This document shows, in pieces, positions 7,771 to 15,619 of a stretch of 47,642 nt of DNA (position 1 is the stretch's first letter; each line of letters starts with the position of its first letter). The position numbers were made by a program, and so were the translations under genes. Below the pieces are notes generated by a model. It searched no databases. It saw only the letters and a list, made by a program, of their open reading frames with translations, and was not told the origin of the DNA. This DNA is from CAYVJW01 sp964451885 (GTDB lineage: Bacteria > Patescibacteriota > Gracilibacteria > UBA4473): positions 1 through 47,642 of the forward strand of contig CAYVJW010000001.1 in the NCBI GenBank assembly GCA_964451885.1. Reading direction: 5' to 3'.

Positions 7771-9078
7771 TTAATCATTATTCATTAAAAATGTTTCCAG
7801 TATTTCTCGGCACACAATTCTGTCGTCAAACGGAATCACCTGCGTCCCGATAGTTTGAGCCTTTTCGTGTCCTCGGCCGGCTATCAGTACTGTGTCACCT
7901 TTTTCTGCTGTTAGTATTGCGTATCGGATTGCTTCGTATCGGTCTTCAATTTCGAAGAAATTTTCGCCTTCTTTTCGGGGGATTTTTTCCCGGATCGCGG
8001 AAGCGATTTTTTTTGGATCTTCGTCGTACGGGTCGTCTGTGGAGAGAACGATTTCATCAGCCGTTTCCTCCAGGGCTTTTGCTGATTCCTGTATATTTTT
8101 TTTGGTTCTTCCTCCTGCTCCTCCCCAGACGGCAATTATTTTTCCGGGTGTAATATTGTGCAGTGTTTTTAATACAGCTGTTAAAGCGGAAGGTTTGTAT
8201 GAGAAATCTACCACTACGGAAAAATTCTGTCCAAGGTTTATTACTTCCAGCCTGCCCTCTATCCCGGGGAAGTGGGCTAAAGCTTTCTTCAGATTATTAA
8301 CTTTCACTCCGAATGAAATTACCGCTGAGACGGCGGCTAGTAAATTTTCCAAATTATGCATACCTACTAGCGGGACTTTAATATCTGATACATGATTGGG
8401 AATATGAAGTGTGAATTTTGTATTTTGGTTTGTTAATTTTATGTTTTCAGCGCGTATACTTGCCGGCCTTTTTGTGGAAAAGGTCCATTTTCGGTCAGCC
8501 GGAATTTCTTTAAAAATTTCAAAGCATGGGTCATCTCCGTTAACAACAGATGTTTTTTTTATGCCCGGTTTTCTGAATGACAAGTTTAATTTTTTAAAGA
8601 GTTTTGTTTTTGCTCGTATGTATTCAGCAAAAGTTCTGTGATAATCCAGGTGTTCGTTATCACGGATATTTGTTATAATGGCCGTGTCAACAGCAATGCC
8701 CCATATGCGATTTTGATCGATAGCGTGTGATGAAACCTCTAGAACGCAGAACTCCATTCCTTGCTGGACCATTTTTTGGAGCAGTTTTTGTGTTGTCCAT
8801 GGGCGGAGAGATGTCCTGAGGGTTGTATTGGTTTCTACCCTGTCTCCCAAATGAAAATTAATAGTCGAAATCCCGCCGCATTTTTTTCCGGCGCTTTGGA
8901 GCAGGTAATGGATAAGTTCGACGGTTGTTGATTTTCCGGAAGTACCGGTTACAGCAATGATTTTCAGGCGGTGGGAAGGGAATCGGTAATAAACAGCCGC
9001 CAATATTGCTGAAATTTTGTGGTACAGCAGGCGGAGTTTTGAACGAGGAGGGAGGATATTACGTAAGTAGTTTAGCAT
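7771..9078 (-). CDS. murE: UDP-MurNAc tripeptide ligase, MurE-type
   Basis: This ATP-dependent ligase adds the third residue of the peptidoglycan stem peptide in the cytoplasm. The Mur ligase P-loop VTGTSGKSTTVELIHYLL lies at about residues 44-61. TTLRTS and LEVSSHAIDQNR match the substrate-binding region, and DFSYKPSALTAVLKTL is the C-terminal-domain entry. At 435 residues it is shorter than the usual ~490: the N-terminal uridine-binding domain is almost missing, as in other short Mur ligases. The position that reads DNPR in meso-diaminopimelate-adding enzymes reads DDPYDEDP here, so the third amino acid cannot be assumed to be mDAP. The start has TAAACT 7 nt upstream and no SD, consistent with a leaderless mRNA. 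Confidence 0.9.
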   Translation of the reverse strand: MLNYLRNILPPRSKLRLLYHKISAILAAVYYRFPSHRLKIIAVTGTSGKSTTVELIHYLLQSAGKKCGGISTINFHLGDRVETNTTLRTSLRPWTTQKLLQKMVQQGMEFCVLEVSSHAIDQNRIWGIAVDTAIITNIRDNEHLDYHRTFAEYIRAKTKLFKKLNLSFRKPGIKKTSVVNGDDPCFEIFKEIPADRKWTFSTKRPASIRAENIKLTNQNTKFTLHIPNHVSDIKVPLVGMHNLENLLAAVSAVISFGVKVNNLKKALAHFPGIEGRLEVINLGQNFSVVVDFSYKPSALTAVLKTLHNITPGKIIAVWGGAGGRTKKNIQESAKALEETADEIVLSTDDPYDEDPKKIASAIREKIPRKEGENFFEIEDRYEAIRYAILTAEKGDTVLIAGRGHEKAQTIGTQVIPFDDRIVCREILETFLMNND

Positions 9079-9089
9079 TTACAATAGTT

Positions 9090-9122
9090 TAATTAAAAAT
9101 TAAAAATTAAAAATTAAAAATT
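9090..9122. repeat. AT-rich 7-bp microrepeat in spacer
   Basis: Four tandem AAAAATT units fill the spacer between the divergent murE and der genes. Related TTAATTT/TCTAATT strings occupy the spacers near 11710, 23742 and 32838. Confidence 0.8.
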
Positions 9123-9172
9123 TGAGGAAGTTGTAATTGTCAAATTCTAAAAAAAGTATTAATTTATTTTTG

Positions 9173-10594
9173 ATGAAAGCATCTACTCCTATTGTAGCCA
9201 TCATTGGCCGCCCAAATGTAGGGAAATCCACTCTTTTTAATGCTTTAGTCAAGTCGCAAAAAGCTATTGTTTCGGATATTTCCGGTACTACTCGGGATAG
9301 CCTTATGGAAAAAGTGATTTTCCAGGATAAGATTGCGTTTTGGCTGGTGGATACGGCGGGGTTAACAAACGAGAAAGGGGAAAATCTCGAACAGGAAATT
9401 CAGGCTCAGGTGAAAATTGCTATGGAAAATGCGGATGTGATTCTTTTTTTGATCGACGGAAAAAAGGAACTTACTGCGGACGATTTTTATGTTGTAGAAA
9501 AACTCAGAAAGTCTAACCTTGCAGTTATTATTGCAGCAAATAAGGTTGATGACGGGAGTGAATTACAGGTTTTAGAGTTTTCAAAACTGGGATTGGGGAC
9601 GCCTTTGGCTGTTTCGGCTAAGAATTACACAAATATTAGGGAGTTGCATGACGTTTTGGATCAAAAATTGCAAGAATTAGGTTTTGTTGCGGAAGAAAAA
9701 GTTTCGGATGACAATAAAGAAATAATAAATATTGCTCTTGTCGGTCGTCCGAATGTCGGCAAAAGTTCACTTCTTAATGCTTTTCTTGGTCACTCCAGGT
9801 CGGTTGTTTCTGATATTCCGGGAACAACTCGTGATACCATTGACACAGAATTTACAGATGCAAACGGACAGGAGTTTTGTTTTCTCGACACGGCTGGGCT
9901 TAGAAAATCCGGTAAAATCGGGCGAAATTTGGAATTCTGGGCATCGGTGCGCACTACTCGGGCTATAGAACGGGCTGATGTGTGTGTGCTGCTGATAGAT
10001 GCTCTTGATGGGGTAACCCATCAAGATTTAGCTATTGCGGGAAAAATAGTAAAGCAGGGAAAAGGAATTATTGTCGGAGTTAATAAGTTTGATCTTGTTC
10101 GTAATCAATCTCGGCAAAAAGAAGAGTCAGATGATTGTGAAGTGGCGGAGGTGAAAATGTGGGGGGAAGGGATTGATGAAATCCGAAAAAAATATCTTTC
10201 TTATTTGCATCGTAAAATTTCTTTTCTTCCTTGGGCTCCGGTTTTGTTTTTTTCCGCAAAAACAAGAAAGGGAATTTCAGAAATTCCGCCTTTGGCGAGG
10301 GAGATTTTTGAAGAAAGAAAAAAGCGTATTTCAACTTCTGAGTTAAACCGATGGATTCCGGAAATTTTTTACGGCAATGTTGCTCCGTCTGTGGGAACGA
10401 AACAGGGAAAAATAAAATATGTTTCCCAGGTGGATTCCTGTCCTCCGAAATTTGTATTTTTTGTGAATAACATAAAGGCGTTTCACTTCAGTTATCGGCG
10501 GTATTTGGAGAATAAGATTCGGGAGAAATACGGGTTTTTCGGGATACCGATTATAATTGAGTTGAGAGATGCTATGGAGAAGAGGAAGTCTTAG
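9173..10594 (+). CDS. der: Ribosome-biogenesis GTPase Der (EngA)
   Basis: Der is a double GTPase for 50S subunit maturation. Two G domains are seen: GRPNVGKSTLFNAL with DTAGLTNEKGE near the N-terminus, and GRPNVGKSSLLNAFLGH with PGTTRDTIDTEF and DTAGLRKSGKIG in the second half, followed by the KH-like C-terminal domain ending ELRDAMEKRKS. I chose the ATG at 9173 (473 residues), which starts MKASTPIVAIIGRPNVG. An in-frame TTG at 9137 would add 12 residues not expected for the family. The second domain's N/TKxD is VNKFD, and a polar insertion of about 20 residues follows it. The 3' end overlaps convergent recF by 4 bp. Confidence 0.95.
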   Translation: MKASTPIVAIIGRPNVGKSTLFNALVKSQKAIVSDISGTTRDSLMEKVIFQDKIAFWLVDTAGLTNEKGENLEQEIQAQVKIAMENADVILFLIDGKKELTADDFYVVEKLRKSNLAVIIAANKVDDGSELQVLEFSKLGLGTPLAVSAKNYTNIRELHDVLDQKLQELGFVAEEKVSDDNKEIINIALVGRPNVGKSSLLNAFLGHSRSVVSDIPGTTRDTIDTEFTDANGQEFCFLDTAGLRKSGKIGRNLEFWASVRTTRAIERADVCVLLIDALDGVTHQDLAIAGKIVKQGKGIIVGVNKFDLVRNQSRQKEESDDCEVAEVKMWGEGIDEIRKKYLSYLHRKISFLPWAPVLFFSAKTRKGISEIPPLAREIFEERKKRISTSELNRWIPEIFYGNVAPSVGTKQGKIKYVSQVDSCPPKFVFFVNNIKAFHFSYRRYLENKIREKYGFFGIPIIIELRDAMEKRKS

Positions 10595-11643
10595 ACTTCG
10601 ATTTTCTGCACTTCCCCCAAAAAATTCCCAAAGTGTGAATCATGTGTGGTCGTAAAAAACACCTGCGATTCCTCGCATATTTGTTCCAAATGGGTTTGGC
10701 GGTGGGTATCCAGTTCTGAAAATACGTCATCTAACAGCAGTATTGGCTGTTGGCTGTTTTTTTCAGCGAGGATTTGTTTTTTTGTTGACAGCAGAGCTAG
10801 AAGCACGGAACGGATTTCTCCTCTGCTGGCGGAACTGAGAATTGGTTTTTCTCGTAGAGAAAATTCAAAATCATCCCGGTGTGGCCCCAGGAGTGTTTTT
10901 TGTGCGGAGGTTTCCCGGGTTTTGTGTTTTTTGAAAAATTCCAGGACGCCATTTGGTGTAGGGTCGAACTTTTCGGGGGTTTTTAAGGATATTTGTATTG
11001 GATTATCCGTTCCGGAAATTTTTTTTAATTCTTTCTGAAGCTGAGGATTAATTTTTTTAATGAAATTTTGGCGATCATTCCAGATAAGGGGAATTGTTTC
11101 GGAAAGGATTTTATTCCACGGGGATATTTCTTCGTAAATGTAAGGGTTAGTTTGTTCTCTAAAAGATTTAAGGATTGTGTTTTTTTGTTTTCGAGCTCTA
11201 TTAGCTCTTAGTAAATTATCTCTGTATGTTGGTGAAATTTGTGTCAGGAAACGGTCGAAATATTTCTGCCGGTTTGATTTAGTTCCCGCAAAAAGCTCTA
11301 GATGTTCTGGAACAAAAAGAAGAGAGGGGATAGTGCCAAAGTGATTTTTCAGGGGGATTTTTTTTTCGTTTCTTTCGAATGTTCGGCTGTGGGGAGAAAT
11401 TTTGATTTTAAAGGCATTTTCACCGGCAACTTTTGCTTGAATTAATGAGCTTTCTTGTCCATTTAAAATCAAATCAGTTCCTTTTGTTTCTCTCCAACTT
11501 TTTCCTACGCTCAAAATTGAGATTGCTTCCAGGATATTTGTCTTTCCTTTTCCGTTATTTCCCCAAAAGACCACTTTTTTTTTAAATTCGAAGTGTTTTT
11601 GGTCGTAATTTCGAAAGTCAAAGAGGGAGAGGGAATTTATCAT
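10591..11643 (-). CDS. recF: DNA replication/repair protein RecF
   Basis: RecF is an SMC-like ATPase that helps load RecA at gaps through RecOR. The 350 residues match the family. The Walker A motif GNNGKGKTNILEAI lies at about residues 28-41. FVPEHLELFAGTKSNRQKYFDRFL is the characteristic mid-region, LSSASRGEIRSVLLALL is the ABC signature, and ILLLDDVFSELD is Walker B with D-loop. The Walker A reads GNNGKGKT where GxNGxGKT is typical. In most bacteria recF lies in the dnaA-dnaN-recF-gyrB cluster; here it stands alone. Convergent with der (4-bp overlap), divergent from the YgjP gene. Confidence 0.95.
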   Translation of the reverse strand: MINSLSLFDFRNYDQKHFEFKKKVVFWGNNGKGKTNILEAISILSVGKSWRETKGTDLILNGQESSLIQAKVAGENAFKIKISPHSRTFERNEKKIPLKNHFGTIPSLLFVPEHLELFAGTKSNRQKYFDRFLTQISPTYRDNLLRANRARKQKNTILKSFREQTNPYIYEEISPWNKILSETIPLIWNDRQNFIKKINPQLQKELKKISGTDNPIQISLKTPEKFDPTPNGVLEFFKKHKTRETSAQKTLLGPHRDDFEFSLREKPILSSASRGEIRSVLLALLSTKKQILAEKNSQQPILLLDDVFSELDTHRQTHLEQICEESQVFFTTTHDSHFGNFLGEVQKIEV

Positions 11644-11784
11644 GCTTTTTTTATTCCTTATGGTATTTAAAAATACTTGAATATTGTGAATTGTTGGAAT
11701 TTTTCTTGAATTTTCAATTTCTAATTTCTAATTTTCAAACATAATATAAAAAATAGAGGCTTTAGGAATTAAAAGTTATTGGAC

Positions 11785-12459
11785 ATGGATATCAGGATTG
11801 ACAAAATCATGCGTTCAAAAAGAAGGTCTTTTGCTTTACAAATAGCAGAGGACGGGGATTTGATTGTTCGAGCTCCGAAATATGCGTCAATGGGGGCAAT
11901 ACAGAGGGTTGTAAATGATGCACAGCAGTGGATTCGTAAAAAACAGGCATTTCAACGGGAACGGTACAAGGTAATTGTTTCTAAAAAATTTGTAAACGGG
12001 GAGTCGTTTTTATATTTGGGGAGTGCTTATGAATTATTCATTACTGAATATGCGGACTGTCCTTTGGTTTTTGATAAGGGTTTTGTTCTGTCTCATGAAT
12101 ATATTGGAGAAGCTCAAAAGTTATTTACGGCTTGGTACAGAAAACAGGCGTTTTTGAAGATTTCAGAAAGAGTTGAGAGGTATGCTGTGATTTCGGGTAT
12201 GGAATATAATAAGGTGAAGATCACAAGCGCAAAAACCCGATGGGGTTCGTGCAGTGTTGTCGGAAATTTAAATTTTACCTGGCGTTTAATTATGGCGCCT
12301 TTGGAGGTGGTTGATTATGTGGTGGTTCATGAGTTGGTGCATATAGAGGAAAAAAACCATGGGAGAGGATTTTGGAATAAGGTAGAAATGATTTTTCCAG
12401 GTTACGGGCGGCAGAGGAAGTGGTTGAGGGAAAACGGACATTTGCTGATGTCCTTTTGA
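11785..12459 (+). CDS. YgjP/WLM-type zinc metallopeptidase
   Basis: The 224-residue protein belongs to the YgjP-like (DUF45, M48-related) putative metalloproteases. The zinc motif VVHELVHIEEKNHGRGFW, with two His and a catalytic Glu plus the downstream His, lies near residue 185. The preceding KTRWGSCSVVGNLNFTWRLIMAP is the family signature. There is no signal peptide or membrane segment, so it is cytoplasmic. Substrates are not firmly known for the family; in some genomes it sits beside restriction or DNA-repair genes. I chose ATG 11785 over the in-frame TTG at 11779. A TATAAA near 11747 could be the -10. Confidence 0.85.
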   Translation: MDIRIDKIMRSKRRSFALQIAEDGDLIVRAPKYASMGAIQRVVNDAQQWIRKKQAFQRERYKVIVSKKFVNGESFLYLGSAYELFITEYADCPLVFDKGFVLSHEYIGEAQKLFTAWYRKQAFLKISERVERYAVISGMEYNKVKITSAKTRWGSCSVVGNLNFTWRLIMAPLEVVDYVVVHELVHIEEKNHGRGFWNKVEMIFPGYGRQRKWLRENGHLLMSF

Positions 12460-12512
12460 CTTTTGATTTTTAAGTTTTATTCTGAGTTTAAAATCATTAA
12501 TTTTTATTTAAA

Positions 12513-13034
12513 ATGAAGAAAAATATCGCTTTACTTTTGGTATTTTTTATGTTTCCTTTGTTGATAGCTTGTGATCAACAGGATGGGCAGATTGAGGATG
12601 AATCTTTGGAAGGGGAGGAAAAACAGAAAGAGGAATATACGTTTGATGATTCCGTTAAGGATTTGAAGGCGAATGTTATTGAGTCCACCGAAGAGGTGGA
12701 AGTAGATGACGGGGTGGAATTGAGAGTAGCAACTTTAATCGAAGGGGGTGGTCGAGAAATAAAGAAGGGGGATAATATTATTGTGGATTATGTAGGAATG
12801 TTTACGGACGGAAAAAAGTTTGATGCTAGCCAGGATTATGGGAAGCCTTTTGCTTTTACTCTTGGAGCTGGGCAGGTTATTCGGGGTTGGGATGAGGGCG
12901 TGGTAGGGATGAAAGTAGGAGAAAAAAGAAAACTGACTATTCCTCCAGAGCTTGCTTATGGAGATCTCAAACACGGAAGAATTCCTCCGAATTCAACGTT
13001 GGTTTTTGAAGTGGAATTGTTAGAAATAAAGTAG
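12513..13034 (+). CDS. FKBP-type peptidyl-prolyl isomerase lipoprotein
   Basis: The 173-residue protein begins MKKNIALLLVFFMFPLLIAC, a lipoprotein signal with lipobox LIAC, so it should be membrane-anchored outside the cytoplasm. An acidic linker (residues 21-70) leads to one FKBP domain: GDNIIVDYVGMFTDGKKFDAS, FTLGAGQVIRGWDEGVVGM and IPPELAYGD, with active-site Tyr, Phe, Asp, Ile and Trp positions present. It catalyses Pro cis-trans isomerisation, probably in folding of exported proteins. TAATTT lies 9 nt before the ATG with no SD. The TAG stop falls within the left arm of the palindromic element at 13031-13090. Confidence 0.93.
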   Translation: MKKNIALLLVFFMFPLLIACDQQDGQIEDESLEGEEKQKEEYTFDDSVKDLKANVIESTEEVEVDDGVELRVATLIEGGGREIKKGDNIIVDYVGMFTDGKKFDASQDYGKPFAFTLGAGQVIRGWDEGVVGMKVGEKRKLTIPPELAYGDLKHGRIPPNSTLVFEVELLEIK

Positions 13035-13090
13035 GGGGTGAATCTGCGTGTTCGCCCTTTTTTGGGCAGACACATAAGTCTAGTCCCTAC
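13031..13090. repeat. 60-bp imperfect palindrome (GTAGGG...CCCTAC)
   Basis: The outer arms GTAGGG (13031-13036) and CCCTAC (13085-13090) and the inner arms GTGTTCGCCC and GGGCAGACAC pair around a run of six T. It matches my memory of a widespread mobile intergenic repeat of the form GTAGGGGCGAA...TTCGCCCCTAC. It supplies TAG stop codons to both flanking convergent genes and could act as a two-way terminator. Diverged relatives lie at 41323 and 47192. Confidence 0.75.
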
Positions 13091-13371
13091 GGAGTGGCAG
13101 CTGCTTCTTCCGCTTGTTCTTGTGTGGGGAGTGTTTCCGAATCGATGCAGGTTACGTTGATAAGGTCTACTTTTTGTTCTCCCACGAAGAGGTTGATCGG
13201 TTGGCAGGCAGGATCGATAGTTCTGCCCACTATTTCGGTAATAATCGAGGCGGCTCCTGATTCGAATGCTCGTTGTTCAATGTAGTGTTTTCCTGCCCAT
13301 AGTCCGTAGCCGATGAGAATTATTAGTAATAAGATTGAAATAATTTTTGTTGCTGATTTCTTTTTTGTCAT
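13087..13371 (-). CDS. Small single-pass membrane protein, unknown
   Basis: A 94-residue protein of unknown family. After MTKKKSATK a hydrophobic helix (IISILLLIILIGYGLWAG, about residues 10-28) anchors it, and the remaining ~65 residues would face outside. That part has two cysteines (DPACQPINLF and NVTCIDSE) that could form a disulfide, and the C-terminus is EEAAATP. Its TAG stop lies in the right arm of the palindrome at 13031-13090. Divergent from the sigma factor gene, convergent with the FKBP gene. Confidence 0.7.
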   Translation of the reverse strand: MTKKKSATKIISILLLIILIGYGLWAGKHYIEQRAFESGAASIITEIVGRTIDPACQPINLFVGEQKVDLINVTCIDSETLPTQEQAEEAAATP

Positions 13372-13482
13372 GGATTTTATTTAGATAGTAAGTTCTTGTT
13401 AAGTTTAAAAATCTCTTCAGGTAAATGCAAGCTAATTGTTAATAACTCGCCAACTTGCTAATTTTATGCTACTGTTCTCGCG

Positions 13483-14040
13483 ATGCTATCTCCGGAAGAT
13501 ATCGAAAATCTCGTAAATAAAGCGCAAAGTGGAAGTGAAAAAAGTTTTTCAAAACTTTTTGACCATTTTTTTCCGAAGGTGTTTCGGCATGTGTCTTTTC
13601 GTGTGTCTGATGAAAACACAGAAGACATAACGTCGGATATTTTTTTAAAGATAGTGCAACATTTGGGGAAATATGTTCCTCAAAGAAATGCGGGATTTTC
13701 TGCTTGGATTTTTCGTATTGTCCATAATGCCATAATAGACCACTATCGGAAAAAGAAAGAACTACTCGGAATAGATAATGAGGAGAAAGATTTTTTTGCT
13801 GAAATCCCGGATGAAGAAGATTTACATCCTGATAATTTGGCAAACCGGGATTTTGATATTCGAAAAATGCATGTACTTTTAAGGGAACTGCCGGCGATTC
13901 AGCGGACAATTTTGGAACTTAAATATTTGGAGGAATTTTCAAATGCTGAAATATCTTATGTTACGGGAAAATCAGAAGGGAATGTTCGAATAATCCAGTT
14001 GAGGGCGTTGAGGAAAATGAGAAAGGAGTGGAAAAAATAA
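13483..14040 (+). CDS. ECF-type RNA polymerase sigma factor
   Basis: The 185-residue protein has sigma region 2 (LFDHFFPKVFRHVSFRVSD, then DITSDIFLKIV and FSAWIFRIVHNAIIDHYRKK) and region 4 (LRELPAIQRTILELKYLEEF, then EISYVTGKSEGNVRIIQLRAL), with region 3 absent, as in group 4 (ECF) factors. The stretch between (about residues 90-120) is acidic. No anti-sigma factor is evident: the flanking genes are a small membrane protein in divergent orientation and a convergent HIT gene. The divergent single-pass protein at 13087-13371 is the only local candidate for a membrane regulator, which is speculation. TACTGT lies 7 nt before the ATG and there is no SD. Confidence 0.9.
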   Translation: MLSPEDIENLVNKAQSGSEKSFSKLFDHFFPKVFRHVSFRVSDENTEDITSDIFLKIVQHLGKYVPQRNAGFSAWIFRIVHNAIIDHYRKKKELLGIDNEEKDFFAEIPDEEDLHPDNLANRDFDIRKMHVLLRELPAIQRTILELKYLEEFSNAEISYVTGKSEGNVRIIQLRALRKMRKEWKK

Positions 14041-14045
14041 AAATG

Positions 14046-14387
14046 CTACAGTTCTGACTTAAAGTCTGGGCTAAGCAAGTGCAAATGCACTCTTGGTACC
14101 ACCTGTCCTGCCGTTTCATCGACGTTCATATGTAGTTTATAGCCTTCCAGTTCTAAGCTTTCGGCGATTTGTTTGGCGGCTAAAAACATTTCTCCGAACA
14201 ATTTCAAGTTTTTTTCTTCTACTTCTTTTGCTGTCTTTAAAGCTTCTTTTGGGACAATAATAATATGTATTTTTGCTTTGGGATTTATATCTTTAAAGGC
14301 GATCATTCGGTCGGTTTCAAAGACGATATCGGAGGGAATTTCACGGGCAATGATTTTTGCGAAAACATCAGTATCTAAGAATGGCAT
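14046..14387 (-). CDS. HIT-family nucleotide-binding protein
   Basis: The 113-residue protein is a HINT-type histidine-triad hydrolase: FAKIIAREIPSDIVFETDRMIAFKDINPKAKIHIIIVPKEA, then the C-terminal GQVVPRVHLHLLSPD. The usual triad HxHxH reads RVHLH: the first histidine is Arg, while the second (the nucleophile in HINT enzymes) and third remain. The codon AGA is clear in the sequence. Family members hydrolyse nucleoside phosphoramidates or aminoacyl-AMP. It is 38 bp downstream of tgt and probably cotranscribed with it; convergent with the ECF sigma gene, 5 bp apart. Confidence 0.9.
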   Translation of the reverse strand: MPFLDTDVFAKIIAREIPSDIVFETDRMIAFKDINPKAKIHIIIVPKEALKTAKEVEEKNLKLFGEMFLAAKQIAESLELEGYKLHMNVDETAGQVVPRVHLHLLSPDFKSEL

Positions 14388-14425
14388 TATATTTGAATTT
14401 AAGAATTATAATTTAGGAATAAATC

Positions 14426-15556
14426 CTATTTAAATTTTTCAATCATCTCCTCTTTCCACTTCCCAAAGCTTCCATCAAGTATCCTCTCCCTCGTCTCCCT
14501 CATTAATGCATGATAAAAATGTAAATTATGAATTGTTAAAAACCTTGCAGCAAGCATTTCACCAATGCGGTGTAAATGGTGGAGGTAGGCTCTGGAATAT
14601 TTCTTTTCCGCGCAAATTTCACAATCACATTTCGGATCGAGGACGTTCTTGTCATCCCGATAACGGGCGTTTTCGATTTTTAATGTTCCCGACCAGGTAA
14701 AAATCGTCCCGTGTCTTGCATTTCGCATGGGCATGACGCAGTCAAACATGTCGATTCCGCGGGAGATTGTTTCCAATAAGTTCGCTGGGGTGCCGACGCC
14801 CATTAAATATCGGGGTTTATTTTTCGGCATTTGATGGCACATTTCATCCAAAACTTTATACATTTCTTCATTGCTTTCTCCCACGGCCAGCCCTCCTACG
14901 GCAAATCCGTCAAAATCCATGGTGGTAATTTCTTTCAGGCTTTTTTCGCGGAGCTCGGGAAAACATCCCCCCTGGATAATTCCAAATATTTGGGGCCTTT
15001 GTGTTGGCGGGGTGTCTTTTGAAAACTTGGCAAAATGAGCTGCCAAACTTCGTTCAGCCCAATCAGTGGTTCTTTCTACGGCTTTTCTGATTTTATGGAA
15101 TTTTGGAACATTTGGGGGGCATTCATCAAAGGCCATGATTATATCTGCTCCGAGGTTGTTTTGAATTTCAATGGATTTCTCCGCGTCGATAAAAAAACGT
15201 TTTCCGTCAATATGGGAGTTAAAGAAAACTCCTTCGTCAGTGATTTTTTTTCGTTTAATGGAAAATACCTGAAACCCTCCTGAATCAGTAAGAATCGGGC
15301 CGTCCCATTTCATGAATTCGTGTAGTGATCCGAATTTTTTTATAAGTTCAGAAGTTGGCCGGAGATGGAGATGATAGGTGTTGGCGAGTACCACGGGAGC
15401 TTGCATCTTTTTCAGGTCGTCGGTTGAGAGGGCTCCTTTCATGGCTCCTCGGGTGGCAACAGAAAGGAAAAAAGGGGTTTGTATGTCACTTCTTCTTGTT
15501 TTTAGGATTCCGGCGCGGGCGGAATTGGTGGTTTTTTGGAGTTCGAAGTTTTTCAT
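14426..15556 (-). CDS. tgt: tRNA-guanine transglycosylase
   Basis: Tgt exchanges G34 of GUN-anticodon tRNAs for a queuosine precursor. The 376 residues match the family. Seen are LANTYHLHLRPT, DSGGFQVFS with the general-base Asp, MAFDECPP, GIIQGGCFPELREKSL, FAVGGLAVGE, the nucleophile region GVGTPANLLETISRGIDMFDCVMPMRNARHG, and the zinc site CDCEICAEKKYSRAYLHHL with the downstream His. No queuosine-biosynthesis genes (queA, queC-F) are in the window, so the substrate may come from salvage. Third in a minus-strand series after the RibK-MTHFS fusion and Lgt-like genes, followed by the HIT gene. Confidence 0.95.
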   Translation of the reverse strand: MKNFELQKTTNSARAGILKTRRSDIQTPFFLSVATRGAMKGALSTDDLKKMQAPVVLANTYHLHLRPTSELIKKFGSLHEFMKWDGPILTDSGGFQVFSIKRKKITDEGVFFNSHIDGKRFFIDAEKSIEIQNNLGADIIMAFDECPPNVPKFHKIRKAVERTTDWAERSLAAHFAKFSKDTPPTQRPQIFGIIQGGCFPELREKSLKEITTMDFDGFAVGGLAVGESNEEMYKVLDEMCHQMPKNKPRYLMGVGTPANLLETISRGIDMFDCVMPMRNARHGTIFTWSGTLKIENARYRDDKNVLDPKCDCEICAEKKYSRAYLHHLHRIGEMLAARFLTIHNLHFYHALMRETRERILDGSFGKWKEEMIEKFK

Positions 15557-15619
15557 AAAGTTATGTTTGTTTTTACTCAGAATCGGGAAATGTGCAAGAA
15601 CCGCCGGACGTGTATCTTT

